Of a stretch of 64,000 bases of DNA, positions 30,498 to 39,075 are shown in pieces. Under the pieces are notes generated by a model. It saw only the letters and a list, made by a program, of their open reading frames with translations. It made no database searches and was not told the DNA's origin. Both the position numbers and the translations under genes were made by a program. The DNA comes from Weizmannia acidilactici (lineage in GTDB: Bacteria > Bacillota > Bacilli > Bacillales > Bacillaceae_C), in contig NZ_BKZP01000006.1 in the NCBI RefSeq assembly GCF_008974185.1, forward strand, positions 51,347-115,346. The letters are read 5' to 3'. Every line of letters starts with the position of its first letter. Positions within the stretch are counted from its first letter, which is position 1.

Positions 30498-30541
30498 CCG
30501 CCTCCCATGCGGGAAACCTATCTGGCAGGGAGGTGTTTTTT
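30498..30541 (+). terminator. Terminator-like hairpin overlapping the next ribosome-binding site
   Basis: CCGCCTCCC (30498-30506) pairs with GGGAGGTG (one G-T), followed by TTTTTTT that runs to the next ATG. The right arm GGGAGGTG is also the only good ribosome-binding site of the lipoprotein gene. It can thus terminate tdk transcripts and mask the downstream start. Confidence 0.65.
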
Positions 30542-30542
30542 T

Positions 30543-30917
30543 ATGGCAAAACGGCTAATTTGCCTGTTCCTGATTGCCTCACTTGCAGGCTGTTTCGAGG
30601 AAAGCAGGGATGATGCCAAGCCGCACCCGATTGAAACGAGACAACTAAGCACAACGGAAAAGGGCGGGCATGTGAATCAAAATGATGATAGATCTTCCGT
30701 TACTGCCGATATTCAAAAGGCCAAGGAAGCCGTATGGAAAATGAACGGATACATACCGCATTCCGTTTTCATTAACGGGAAAGATATGTGGGTGAACGTC
30801 CACACCGAATACACACTGAACCACCGGGAGAGGATGGAAAAAGAAAGTGAAATCCGGGACAGGCTTTTGAAAATTCTGCCCCGGTATGACATCCATGTCA
30901 AAATCGATGTGAAGTAG
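30543..30917 (+). CDS. Small lipoprotein of unknown function (possibly YhcN/YlaJ-like)
   Basis: 124 residues from ATG 30543: a short basic start, a hydrophobic segment and a lipobox LAGC with the modified Cys at about residue 16, so it should be anchored on the outer face of the membrane. A charged linker follows, then a folded part with KAKEAVWKMNGYIPHSVFINGKDMWVNVHTEY and a C-terminal helix-strand repeat. The alternating pattern recalls the YhcN/YlaJ sporulation lipoproteins, but I cannot confirm the family. The frame extends upstream to 30507 without a signal. Its start lies at the foot of a hairpin that includes its ribosome-binding site. Confidence 0.75.
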   Translation: MAKRLICLFLIASLAGCFEESRDDAKPHPIETRQLSTTEKGGHVNQNDDRSSVTADIQKAKEAVWKMNGYIPHSVFINGKDMWVNVHTEYTLNHRERMEKESEIRDRLLKILPRYDIHVKIDVK

Positions 30918-30948
30918 CTTTTCCCGGTTTTCCCCCACCGGGTTTCGC

Positions 30949-30977
30949 TTTAAGTTTTCCATTGCGTATACTATAAT
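30949..30977 (+). promoter_or_regulatory. prfA promoter
   Basis: TTTAAG (30949-30954), 17 bases, TATAAT (30972-30977), about 80 bases before prfA. Confidence 0.5.
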
Positions 30978-31056
30978 AAATTTGGTATGCTGTTAGCCGG
31001 CTCTAAACGGGCCGTCGGGCGGAAACGGAAAAAGTAGTGAAATGAGGTGGGGTTCG

Positions 31057-32127
31057 ATGTTCGATCGGCTGCAGACCGTGGAAAATCGGTACGAAAAGCT
31101 GAATGAGCTTTTAAGCGATCCTGATATCGTGAATGACCCAAAAAAATTAAGAGAGTATTCGAAAGAACAGTCGGATATACAGGAAACCGTGCAAGTTTAC
31201 CGTGAATATAAAGAAGTGAAAAAGCAGCTCCGGGATGCCAAGTCCCTTCTGAAGGAAAAACTCGACCCCGAAATGAAGGATATGGTGAAGGAAGAAATCA
31301 ATGATCTGGAGCATAAAATTTCAGAATACGAAGAACGCCTAAAAATTCTTCTCCTGCCGAAAGACCCGAATGACGAAAAGAACGTGATTGTGGAAATCCG
31401 CGGGGCGGCCGGCGGGGATGAAGCGGCATTGTTTGCGGGTGACCTGTACCGCATGTATACCCGCTATGCCGAGTCGCAAGGTTGGAAAATCGATGTGATT
31501 GAAGCCAATGTAACAGGGATCGGCGGCTATAAAGAAATTATTTTTATGGTGAACGGAAAAGGGGCTTACTCCAAGCTGAAATTTGAAAACGGCGCGCACA
31601 GGGTGCAGCGTGTGCCGGAAACGGAATCGGGAGGCCGCATCCACACATCGACCGCAACGGTTGCGGTTTTACCGGAAGCCGAAGAAGTTGAAGTGGAAAT
31701 TAACGAAAAAGATGTCCGGGTTGATACGTTTGCATCGAGCGGTCCGGGCGGGCAGAGCGTCAACACGACGATGTCGGCTGTCCGCCTGACCCACATTCCA
31801 ACCGGGATTGTCGTTTCCTGCCAAGATGAAAAATCGCAGATCAAAAACAAGGAAAAGGCGATGAAAGTGCTGCGCGCCCGTATTTATGACAAATACCAGC
31901 AGGAGGCGCAGGCGGAATATGATGCCAACCGGAAATCCGCCGTCGGGACGGGTGACCGTTCCGAACGGATCCGCACGTATAATTTTCCGCAAAACCGCGT
32001 GACGGACCATAGAATCGGTTTAACGATCCAAAAGCTCGACCAGGTGCTGGAGGGGAAACTCGATGAAATCATTGATGCTCTCATTCTCGATGACCAGTCG
32101 AAAAAGCTGGAAAGTGTGAATGACTGA
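31057..32127 (+). CDS. prfA: Peptide chain release factor 1
   Basis: Recognises UAA and UAG and releases the finished peptide. 356 residues from ATG 31057 (MFDRLQ), equal to B. subtilis; the frame opens at 31042. The catalytic GGQ is at 231-233 in [12 protein letters not shown]. PrmC, encoded next with a one-base overlap (TGATG), methylates this Gln, so modifier and target are translationally coupled. Confidence 0.98.
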   Translation: MFDRLQTVENRYEKLNELLSDPDIVNDPKKLREYSKEQSDIQETVQVYREYKEVKKQLRDAKSLLKEKLDPEMKDMVKEEINDLEHKISEYEERLKILLLPKDPNDEKNVIVEIRGAAGGDEAALFAGDLYRMYTRYAESQGWKIDVIEANVTGIGGYKEIIFMVNGKGAYSKLKFENGAHRVQRVPETESGGRIHTSTATVAVLPEAEEVEVEINEKDVRVDTFASSGPGGQSVNTTMSAVRLTHIPTGIVVSCQDEKSQIKNKEKAMKVLRARIYDKYQQEAQAEYDANRKSAVGTGDRSERIRTYNFPQNRVTDHRIGLTIQKLDQVLEGKLDEIIDALILDDQSKKLESVND

Positions 32128-32990
32128 TGGAAAGCCCGATGAAAGTATATGAAGCCTTGCAGTGGGCTTCTTCTTTTTTAACGGAAAAAGGCCGCGATGC
32201 GAATGCCGGCGAACTGTTGCTGGAACATTTTTTGCAAATGGACCGCACCCGCCTGCTTTCGAACTTAAGGATGGTTTTGCCGGAAGAAGTGCAGGAGAAT
32301 TTCCGGAAAGCGGCGGAGGCCCATGCACAAGGGGTTCCGGTCCAGCACATTACGGGGTATGAGTATTTTTACGGGCGCAAATTTATCGTCAATCGTGATG
32401 TGCTCATCCCGCGCCCTGAAACAGAGGAACTGGTCCAAGGCGCCATCGAAAGGATCCGGTGGCATTTCGGGAAAAACCGGTGCCTTAAACTTGCGGATAT
32501 CGGAACGGGAAGCGGCATTATTGCGATTACCATGAAATTGGAGTGCCCCAATCTTTCCGTGAGCGCCTCCGATATTTCGGAAAAAGCGCTGCGGGTGGCA
32601 AAAAAAAATGCAAAAGCACTGCGAGCGGATGCCCGGTTTATTCAAGGCGATCTGCTCCGGCCTTTTTTGGCGCGCGGCGAAACTTTCGATATTATTTTAT
32701 CCAATCCCCCGTATATCCCGAAACGTGACCGGACATCTTTATCGGTTGTTGTCAAAGACCATGATCCCGAAACGGCTTTGTTTGGCGGAGAAGACGGGCT
32801 TGATTATTACCGCCGTTTTATGGAAGAGCTTCCGCAGGCGTTAAATGGGAGTGCGCTTGTAGGGTTTGAAATTGGCTCGGGGCAGGGGGATCGTGTTTCT
32901 GGCCTCCTCCGCGCGGCTTTCCCTGGCAGCCGGGTGGAGACGGTGCGCGACATTAACGGGCATGAGCGGATGGTGTTTTGCATGAAATAA
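32127..32990 (+). CDS. prmC: Release factor glutamine methyltransferase
   Basis: S-adenosylmethionine-dependent N5-methylation of the GGQ glutamine in release factors. 287 residues: N-terminal helical domain, then a Rossmann methyltransferase domain with DIGTGSGIIAI and the signature SNPPYIPK. The ATG at 32127 overlaps the prfA stop; an internal ATG at 32139 (MKVYEAL) corresponds better to the start of relatives and is an alternative. Context prfA-prmC-spoIIR as in B. subtilis. Confidence 0.95.
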   Translation: MESPMKVYEALQWASSFLTEKGRDANAGELLLEHFLQMDRTRLLSNLRMVLPEEVQENFRKAAEAHAQGVPVQHITGYEYFYGRKFIVNRDVLIPRPETEELVQGAIERIRWHFGKNRCLKLADIGTGSGIIAITMKLECPNLSVSASDISEKALRVAKKNAKALRADARFIQGDLLRPFLARGETFDIILSNPPYIPKRDRTSLSVVVKDHDPETALFGGEDGLDYYRRFMEELPQALNGSALVGFEIGSGQGDRVSGLLRAAFPGSRVETVRDINGHERMVFCMK

Positions 32991-33040
32991 CAGACTCCCC
33001 GCCGATTTTTTTCAGATTGATAGTTTAAAATCTCATTTTC

Positions 33041-33059
33041 TTGTCCACAATGTGGATAC
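33041..33059. promoter_or_regulatory. DnaA-box pair before spoIIR
   Basis: TTGTCCACA (33041-33049) and TGTGGATAC (33051-33059) are oppositely oriented DnaA boxes with one mismatch each, separated by one base, just before the spoIIR ribosome-binding site. Confidence 0.55.
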
Positions 33060-33078
33060 GAAGGGACGGGGGAAGAAA

Positions 33079-33873
33079 ATGAGAAGAAAAACGATTGTTT
33101 CGTTATATATTGTGATGTTATCCATTGCAACGATCTTAAGTTTATATGCGCCGAAACAAAAAGCGGCCGCAACGGATACGGTCGTCATTCCGAAAGATGC
33201 GATCCGGCTGAGAATACTGGCGAACAGCGACAAGCCGGAAGACCAGGCGGTAAAAAGGAAAATCCGTGATGAAGTGAATGCGGAAATCACCAAATGGGTG
33301 GGAAATTTAACATCCAAGGATGAGGCCGAAAAAGTCATCCGCTCCCATTTACCGGATATTGAAAGGATCGCCAAACGGGTGATAGCGGAAGAACGGATGA
33401 ACCAATCTGTAAAGGTGGAGCTCGGGAAAGTGGCTTTTCCTACGAAACTGTACGGACAATATTTATATCCGGCCGGAAAATATGAAGCGGTTTTGATTAC
33501 GCTCGGGAAAGGGCAGGGCGCCAATTGGTGGTGTGTCCTCTACCCGCCGCTTTGCTTCCTCGATTTTCCAAACGGAGTTGCAGTGGAAGGCGGTTTTGAG
33601 GAAAAACCTAAGGAAACAGGGAAGAATACGAAGGTAGCTGAACCGGCGGCGCACGCCGAAAAACCTGCAGGCGATACAGCGGTTAAAAAAACAAAAACTG
33701 CCAAAAGCGGGAATGAAGCCGCGCCTGAAAAGACAGATAATCACGAAGACAAGAAGTCCGTCCGTAAAGAAACGAAACACGAAGGGCGCAGCGGGCAATC
33801 CGTTTACATGAGTGAGAACGACGAAGTGAAGAAAAAATTGTTGGTTGTGGAAATCATTAAGAAATTGTTTTAA
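33079..33873 (+). CDS. spoIIR: Stage II sporulation protein R
   Basis: Secreted forespore signal that activates the SpoIIGA protease to process pro-sigma-E in the mother cell. 264 residues from ATG 33079 (GGGGGAAG upstream): signal peptide (about 1-30), conserved core VVIPKDAIRLRILANSD to GANWWCVLYPPLCFLDFPNG, then a Lys/Glu-rich low-complexity stretch of about 75 residues and a short hydrophobic end LLVVEIIKKLF. B. subtilis SpoIIR has about 224 residues; the extra length is in the charged stretch. DnaA boxes lie on both sides and one near-match lies in its 3' end. Confidence 0.94.
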   Translation: MRRKTIVSLYIVMLSIATILSLYAPKQKAAATDTVVIPKDAIRLRILANSDKPEDQAVKRKIRDEVNAEITKWVGNLTSKDEAEKVIRSHLPDIERIAKRVIAEERMNQSVKVELGKVAFPTKLYGQYLYPAGKYEAVLITLGKGQGANWWCVLYPPLCFLDFPNGVAVEGGFEEKPKETGKNTKVAEPAAHAEKPAGDTAVKKTKTAKSGNEAAPEKTDNHEDKKSVRKETKHEGRSGQSVYMSENDEVKKKLLVVEIIKKLF

Positions 33874-34142
33874 CATTTGCCGGCCTGCGCTGTGGAAAAA
33901 TTAGGAGTGCTTCCGGAAATAGACTAATTATCAACAGAATGAAGAGTATTATCCACAAGATGTGGATAATACTTGTTTCATTTTTCACATTTTTGTATAC
34001 TTGCGGGGAGAAAGCTTGTTAAATAAATATCTTAACGGGGTTTGCGATCCGATGAAGAAAGGTGAAAGGTATGGATACAAAATATTGGTTTGTGGATAAA
34101 ACTGTGGAAAATCTCCAATCTTATCCACAACTTGTGGAAGCA
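33845..34142. promoter_or_regulatory. DnaA-box cluster at spoIIR-ywlC
   Basis: Four perfect boxes: TTATCCACA at 33949-33957 and 34122-34130, TGTGGATAA at 33961-33969 and 34092-34100. Near matches: TTATCAACA at 33928-33936, TGTGGAAAA at 33891-33899 and 34104-34112, and weaker ones near 33846 and 34134. The cluster spans the end of spoIIR, the intergenic gap and the first 70 bases of ywlC. I recall a chromosomal DnaA-box cluster at ywlC in B. subtilis with a role in titrating DnaA; position and density agree. Confidence 0.8.
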
Positions 34143-35132
34143 GCACAATTGTTAAAAGAGAAGCAAGCTGTAGCATTTCCGACTGAAACGGTGTACGGTT
34201 TGGGAGCTGATGCGACTAGCGATGAAGCCGTCGATAAAATATACAAGGCGAAAGGCAGGCCGAGTGATAACCCGCTGATTGTCCATATTGCAGATGAGGT
34301 GCAGCTGGAAATGTTGGCGGAAGAAATTCCAGATATGGTGCGGGCGTTGATCAAAGCTTTTTGGCCCGGCCCGCTGACACTGATCCTGAAAGTAAAAAAA
34401 GGAAAATTATCGCAAAAAGTGACGGCCGGCCTTGATACGGTCGGGATCCGCATGCCGGCCCATCCTGTTGCACTTGCGCTCATCCGTCTCGCCGGGTTTC
34501 CGATTGCCGCCCCGAGCGCAAACCGTTCCGGCAAACCGAGCCCGACAACAGCCGGACATGTACGCCGCGATTTGGACGGCAAAATTGCCGGCATTGTGGA
34601 CGGGGGAGAAACGGGTGTTGGGGTCGAGTCGACCGTGCTGGACTGCACAGCAGATACCCCTGTCATTTTGCGCCCGGGCGGCATTACGAAAGAACAACTT
34701 GAAGAGGTGATCGGGGAAGTTCAGCTTGATCCGGGGCTTGAAAATGAAAATGTTGCCCGCCCGAAAGCGCCCGGGATGAAATATACGCATTATGCGCCAA
34801 ATGCGCCCGTTTACCTAGTCGACGGCGGGGTTCCGTTTATGCAGCGGTTGATTGATGAAAGGCGGGAAAATGGTGAAAATGTCGGTGCGGTGGTGACAGA
34901 AGAAACCGCCGGCGAAATCCGTGCCAATACCGTTGCGGTTTGCGGCAGGCGGTCTTCACTTGAGACGGTCGCACATCATCTGTACGATTCATTGCGCTCG
35001 TTTGACGATCAGGACGTAGATGTCATTTTTTGTGAGACTTTCCCGCGGAAAGGGATCGGGCAGGCCATTATGAACCGGCTCGAAAAAGCTGCCGGGCACC
35101 GTTTGATATCGGAAAATCCATCGGGAAGGTGA
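34071..35132 (+). CDS. ywlC: Threonylcarbamoyl-AMP synthase (YwlC/Sua5)
   Basis: Makes the L-threonylcarbamoyl-adenylate used for the t6A modification of tRNAs reading ANN codons. 353 residues: YrdC domain (1 to about 210) with AFPTETVYGLGADA, KGRPSDNPLIVHI and SANRSGKPSPT, then a linker and a Sua5 domain with PGMKYTHYAP. I choose ATG 34071 (AAAGGTG six bases upstream) over GTG 34062. Its first codons overlap DnaA boxes, so the N-terminal sequence DTKYWFVDKTVENLQ is partly dictated by them. Confidence 0.95.
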   Translation: MDTKYWFVDKTVENLQSYPQLVEAAQLLKEKQAVAFPTETVYGLGADATSDEAVDKIYKAKGRPSDNPLIVHIADEVQLEMLAEEIPDMVRALIKAFWPGPLTLILKVKKGKLSQKVTAGLDTVGIRMPAHPVALALIRLAGFPIAAPSANRSGKPSPTTAGHVRRDLDGKIAGIVDGGETGVGVESTVLDCTADTPVILRPGGITKEQLEEVIGEVQLDPGLENENVARPKAPGMKYTHYAPNAPVYLVDGGVPFMQRLIDERRENGENVGAVVTEETAGEIRANTVAVCGRRSSLETVAHHLYDSLRSFDDQDVDVIFCETFPRKGIGQAIMNRLEKAAGHRLISENPSGR

Positions 35133-35166
35133 ACATACGCATAGACTGCGCCTATTCTAAAACGCC

Positions 35167-35200
35167 TTGGACGTGCATATGCTGGATTAGGCACGTCCAA
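35167..35200 (+). promoter_or_regulatory. Hairpin or operator before mntP
   Basis: TTGGACGTGC (35167-35176) and GCACGTCCAA (35191-35200) form a perfect 10-base inverted repeat with a 14-base spacer, directly followed by the mntP ribosome-binding site AGGGGGAAAGGG. No T run follows. It does not look like the yybP-ykoY Mn riboswitch. Confidence 0.6.
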
Positions 35201-35213
35201 AGGGGGAAAGGGT

Positions 35214-35762
35214 ATGGCAGTCATCGCAGAAGTGGTTACATTAGCGATTATGGCACTGGCACTCGGGATGGATGCTTTTTCGGTGAGTCTCGGCTTGGGG
35301 ATGATGAAACCGAGGATGAGGCATATCTTTTACATAGGTTTGACGGTCGGGATTTTTCACGTGATTATGCCGTTTCTCGGGATCATTGCGGGGCAACTTT
35401 TATCCCATACATTTGGCATGTTTGCCCAGTATATCGGTGGCATTATGCTTGTTGTAATGGGCCTTCAGATGATTGTGTTTATATTTAAAAAAGAAAACGA
35501 ATCGATGAGCCCCTCCGGCTGGGGAATTATCCTGTTTGCATTGAGTGTAAGTTTGGACAGTTTTTCTGTCGGGCTGTCACTTGGAATTTTCGGTGCACGG
35601 ATGGCTGTGGTGATGATTTGTTTCGGGGCGGCGGCAACAGCATTAACCTGGCTCGGCCTGTTGATTGGAAGAAAATTCCATGTTTGGCTCGGCGCATACG
35701 GTGAAGCGCTCGGGGGAATGATTTTAATTATTTTCGGCGTTAAATTGCTTTTATCTGTTTAA
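35214..35762 (+). CDS. mntP: Manganese efflux pump MntP (YwlD)
   Basis: Inner-membrane exporter of excess Mn(II). 182 residues with six membrane helices arranged as two repeats; each repeat carries the acidic signature: MALALGMDAFSVSLGLG near the start and LFALSVSLDSFSVGLSLG in the middle. The start ATG lies just after a 10-base inverted repeat and a strong purine-rich ribosome-binding site. Same position as B. subtilis ywlD. Control through the hairpin is inference. Confidence 0.93.
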   Translation: MAVIAEVVTLAIMALALGMDAFSVSLGLGMMKPRMRHIFYIGLTVGIFHVIMPFLGIIAGQLLSHTFGMFAQYIGGIMLVVMGLQMIVFIFKKENESMSPSGWGIILFALSVSLDSFSVGLSLGIFGARMAVVMICFGAAATALTWLGLLIGRKFHVWLGAYGEALGGMILIIFGVKLLLSV

Positions 35763-35893
35763 TACGTTGGGCAAGGACCTGGTTTCCAAGACGGATGCCG
35801 GGATTTTTTCGTGCGGGGAAGTTCAGCTTTGTATTCGGTGTCTTTTTTACTATAATATTAGTAGATAAAAATACCGGACAAGGAGGACGGGGG

Positions 35894-36334
35894 TTGAATA
35901 TTCTTTTTGTTTGCACAGGGAATACATGCAGGAGTCCGATGGCAGAGGCGATCCTAAAGGCGAAGCAGCTGCCGGGCGTTGAAGTAAAATCAGCCGGCAT
36001 TTTTGCATTGGAGGGGAGCGCCCTCTCAGCCCATACATACGAAGTGCTGAAGGAAAACGCGATTAAATTCCGCCATGCGGCCAAAAATCTTTCGGAAGAA
36101 CTTGTGGATTGGGCGGATTATATTTTTACAATGACAAACGGCCATAAAGAAGCGGTGGCCGGGCGGTTTCCACGGGCCCGAAATAAAACGTTTACACTAC
36201 TGGAATTTGCGGACGGCATCGGAGGTGATGTCGTGGATCCATACGGCGGCAGCCTCCAAATTTACAGAGCAACATATGGGCAATTGGACGGTTTAATCAA
36301 TCGTTTGATTGAAAAATTAAAGCTGGGGAATTAG
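35894..36334 (+). CDS. ywlE: Protein-arginine phosphatase YwlE
   Basis: Removes phosphate from arginine residues marked by McsB, opposing ClpCP degradation tagging. 146 residues of the low-molecular-weight phosphatase fold: P-loop CTGNTCRS with nucleophile Cys7 and Arg13, and general acid Asp115 in VDPYGG. Thr11 in the loop is the residue that gives arginine rather than tyrosine preference in B. subtilis YwlE. Start TTG 35894 has AGGAGG 7 bases upstream; the longer frame from 35795 is non-coding in character. Confidence 0.95.
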   Translation: MNILFVCTGNTCRSPMAEAILKAKQLPGVEVKSAGIFALEGSALSAHTYEVLKENAIKFRHAAKNLSEELVDWADYIFTMTNGHKEAVAGRFPRARNKTFTLLEFADGIGGDVVDPYGGSLQIYRATYGQLDGLINRLIEKLKLGN

Positions 36335-36342
36335 GGGCGAGT

Positions 36343-37635
36343 GTGTTGAAAGAAAGAAATTACAGATTCAGTTTGACGAAAAAAATCGTTTTGTTTGTCA
36401 CCATTTTGTCTTTTATTACGTATACGTCCAGCGGCATTTTTATTTATGTGGTGTTTCCGTTCTTTTCAAATTCGATCAGCCAATCTTGGTTTATTGTGCT
36501 GACGCTTGCTTTAGGCATTATCTGGTCCGGGATTTTGAGTTATTTTGTGGCGCGTTTGATTGTTAAGCCGATGCGCAGGCTGGAAAGTGCGGCGATCAAA
36601 GCGAGCAGCGGGAATTTGCAGCATGAAGTTCCGGTGCCGAAATCCGGGGATGAAATCGAATCGTTGGCGTCCGCTTTCAATCGGATGATTGCCAATTTGC
36701 GGGAGATGGTCGCGCAAATTAACGGAAATGTGGAACATACAAAAGAAAAAGTGTCAGAAATCTCCAAAAAAACGGGGGTGGCCACAAACCAGGCCGAAAA
36801 TATTAACCAGACGGTTGAAGAAATTTCCCTTGGGGCGGAACAATCTGCAGCGGCGACTCAATCCGCAGCCGATTTGGTGGAGGAAATATACCGGCTGGCT
36901 ACAGAAGTCCGCGAAAAAGCGGATACTTGCAAACATTCGTCAGACCACATGCTTGGGGAGGTAAAAGCCAGCAAAGAGGCGATTGATTCATTGGTTACGG
37001 GCGTCGAGGAAATGGCGAAAGAAAATGCGGCTTCCCTTGAGGCTGTCCACCGTCTCGCTGAAGATACGAAAAAAGTGGAAGATATTGTTTCTTTTGTCGG
37101 GGAAGTGGCGGCGCAAACCAATTTGCTGGCGTTAAATGCTTCCATTGAAGCGGCACGCGCGGGCGAACACGGTAAGGGGTTTGCTGTTGTGGCCAATGAG
37201 GTCAGGAAGCTGGCAGATGAAAGCGCCCAAGCGGTACAAGGCATTGCCGGCCTGATTCAGCATATTGAGGAGGAAGTCAGCCATGTCGTGGGACAAATCA
37301 CCGTCCAGGTGCAAAATGCGAATGATGAAGCGGTGAAAGGGAAACAGGCCAATGAGGCGATGGGGCAAATGACGGACTCCATCCTGCTCGTGGCCGGGGC
37401 GGTGGACAATATCGCTTCATTGGCTAAAAACCAAATGGAGTCCATTCAGGAGGCCGCCCGGCAGTCGCAGGAAGTTGCGGCAATCGCCGAACAGACTTCC
37501 GCCGGGGCGAAAGAAGTCACATCGATCACAAATGAACAGGCCCATGTAATGGAGTCCATCGAAAAATTAGTCGGCCAGCTGGAACGGGATGCGGAGAAAT
37601 TAAAGGGAAATATCGGCCGCTTTCAAATCCGGTGA
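36343..37635 (+). CDS. Methyl-accepting chemotaxis protein with minimal external part
   Basis: Chemoreceptor-like transducer that would signal through CheA/CheW. 430 residues: two membrane helices (about 13-39 and 47-69) separated by under ten residues, so there is no periplasmic-type sensor; a HAMP domain (about 70-122: [15 protein letters not shown]); then a long coiled-coil signalling domain with the hairpin tip [31 protein letters not shown]. The signal may be sensed in or at the membrane. The start is GTG 36343 or TTG 36346 behind AGGGGCGAG. It lies only 8 bases after ywlE, whereas in B. subtilis rpiB follows ywlE directly, so it is an insertion in the conserved order. Confidence 0.93.
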   Translation: MLKERNYRFSLTKKIVLFVTILSFITYTSSGIFIYVVFPFFSNSISQSWFIVLTLALGIIWSGILSYFVARLIVKPMRRLESAAIKASSGNLQHEVPVPKSGDEIESLASAFNRMIANLREMVAQINGNVEHTKEKVSEISKKTGVATNQAENINQTVEEISLGAEQSAAATQSAADLVEEIYRLATEVREKADTCKHSSDHMLGEVKASKEAIDSLVTGVEEMAKENAASLEAVHRLAEDTKKVEDIVSFVGEVAAQTNLLALNASIEAARAGEHGKGFAVVANEVRKLADESAQAVQGIAGLIQHIEEEVSHVVGQITVQVQNANDEAVKGKQANEAMGQMTDSILLVAGAVDNIASLAKNQMESIQEAARQSQEVAAIAEQTSAGAKEVTSITNEQAHVMESIEKLVGQLERDAEKLKGNIGRFQIR

Positions 37636-37721
37636 ATAAGATTTTAGGCTTTGTTCCGTTTTCTTTTTTATGGCGATATGCCAGAATAGAATTAGTTGAT
37701 TTTGTTGGAGACTATGTTAAC

Positions 37722-37828
37722 CGACAATGACGGCCGCAAAATTTGCAGGGTGCCTGGACGGGCCGGGCAGGATCCATCGGCTAGGGCGCTGCGGGAGTCT
37801 CACGGAGGCGGATTTCGCGGCCATCAAC
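37722..37828. repeat. Palindromic intergenic repeat, copy 3
   Basis: Outer arms GACGGCCGCAAAATTTGC and GCGGATTTCGCGGCCATC are imperfect inverted repeats. The interior (CGGGAGTCTCACGGAGGCGG) and arms resemble the copy at 20847-20956. It fills most of the gap between the chemoreceptor gene and rpiB. Confidence 0.5.
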
Positions 37829-37890
37829 CATAAAATGTAACACAGCCTCATAATACTAGGGAAGGCGGAAATAAAACGAGGGGGAAAAAC

Positions 37891-38337
37891 ATGAAAGTTG
37901 CATTGGCATCAGACCATGGTGGAATGAATCTACGAAGGGAAATTGCAAGTTTGCTCGATTCATTGGGCGTGGAATACGAAGATTTTGGCTGTGAGTGTGA
38001 AGGTTCTGTAGATTATCCCGATTATGCGTTGCCGGTGGCCGAGAAAGTGGCAGAAGGTGAATTTGACCGGGGGATTCTTATCTGCGGCACCGGGATTGGC
38101 ATGTGCATTTCAGCCAACAAAGTAAAAGGCATCCGCTGCGCGCTCGTCCACGATGTTTTCAGTGCAAAAGCCACGAGGGAGCATAATGATAGCAATGTGC
38201 TCGCCATGGGGGAAAGGGTAATCGGGCCCGGGCTTGCGCGTGAAATTGTGAAAACTTGGCTCGGGACATCGTTTGAAGGTGGCCGCCATGCGCGCAGGAT
38301 TGAAAAAATATCGCAATACGAAGAAAAAAACGCATGA
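37891..38337 (+). CDS. rpiB: Ribose-5-phosphate isomerase B
   Basis: Interconverts ribose-5-phosphate and ribulose-5-phosphate. 148 residues of the RpiB/LacAB fold: N-terminal ASDHGG, catalytic Cys65 in ILICGTGIGM, HNDSNVLAMGERV near the C-terminus. Start ATG after GAGGGGG. It is followed by ywlG after 21 bases; with glyA and upp downstream the order equals B. subtilis. Confidence 0.95.
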   Translation: MKVALASDHGGMNLRREIASLLDSLGVEYEDFGCECEGSVDYPDYALPVAEKVAEGEFDRGILICGTGIGMCISANKVKGIRCALVHDVFSAKATREHNDSNVLAMGERVIGPGLAREIVKTWLGTSFEGGRHARRIEKISQYEEKNA

Positions 38338-38358
38338 TCATAATAGAGGTGTGAAGCG

Positions 38359-38922
38359 TTGAAATCAGATTTTAGCCAGTTGGAAGAACAGTTTAACCGG
38401 ATGCTGGATGAATTTTTCCGGCAAGTCCCCGTGAAAAAGGGGCAGGTTTTTGTCGTCGGATGTTCGACATCGGAAGTGATCGGGGAAAAAATTGGCACGG
38501 CGGGTGCAGCGGAAATCGCTGAAATCATTTTTAACGGCGTGCGGAAATTTTCCCGGAAGCTTGGGTTTTATTCGGCGTTTCAATGCTGCGAACATTTGAA
38601 CAGGGCGCTTGTCGTGGATCGAACGCTTGCTTTGCAGAAGGGCTGGGAAGAAGTAACAGTGGTGCCTGTCCGAAAGGCAGGTGGTGCTATGGCTGCTTTT
38701 GCATACGGCCATATGGAAGATCCTGTTGTTGTTGAATTTATCCGGGCAGATGCCGGGATTGACATCGGGGATACTTTTATCGGCATGCATTTAAAGCATG
38801 TTGCCGTTCCTGTCCGGATATCGGAAAGGGAACTGGGCGCGGCCCATGTCACATTTGCCAGGACGCGCCCGAAACTGATCGGGGGTGCCCGGGCAGTATA
38901 TGAAAAAGGCGGCACGTGCTAA
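38359..38922 (+). CDS. ywlG: YwlG, UPF0340 family protein
   Basis: 187-residue protein of the UPF0340/TIGR01440 family, function unknown. Conserved segments: [13 protein letters not shown] near residue 35, [12 protein letters not shown] near 74, and [16 protein letters not shown] at the end. It starts at TTG 38359 behind GAGGTG. Linked to rpiB and glyA in many Firmicutes, but that does not tell its role. A terminator follows 15 bases after the stop. Confidence 0.88.
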   Translation: MKSDFSQLEEQFNRMLDEFFRQVPVKKGQVFVVGCSTSEVIGEKIGTAGAAEIAEIIFNGVRKFSRKLGFYSAFQCCEHLNRALVVDRTLALQKGWEEVTVVPVRKAGGAMAAFAYGHMEDPVVVEFIRADAGIDIGDTFIGMHLKHVAVPVRISERELGAAHVTFARTRPKLIGGARAVYEKGGTC

Positions 38923-38937
38923 GCAATCCGCAAGAAA

Positions 38938-38984
38938 GAAGCCGAGTCCCGGCAGTTTCCACGCGGGGGCGGGCTTCCTTTTTG
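38938..38984 (+). terminator. Terminator after ywlG
   Basis: GAAGCC with CCC inside (38938-38950) pairs with GGG and GGCTTC (to 38977), followed by CTTTTTG. Confidence 0.6.
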
Positions 38985-39075
38985 ATGTTTGTCCCAAAAA
39001 AAGGGCATGATTTCACAAAAAGTTATGGTAAAATAAAAAAGAATATGAAAAATGACCGTATGAGGGGGTTTCAAT

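Noticed and set aside
33845..34142. Reading the DnaA-box cluster as the chromosomal origin
   Set aside because: No dnaA, dnaN or rpmH nearby and no clear AT-rich unwinding element; a titration or control cluster fits better.
35133..35213. yybP-ykoY manganese riboswitch before mntP
   Set aside because: The gap is only about 80 bases and holds one simple palindrome; it lacks the conserved four-way-junction sequence of that riboswitch.
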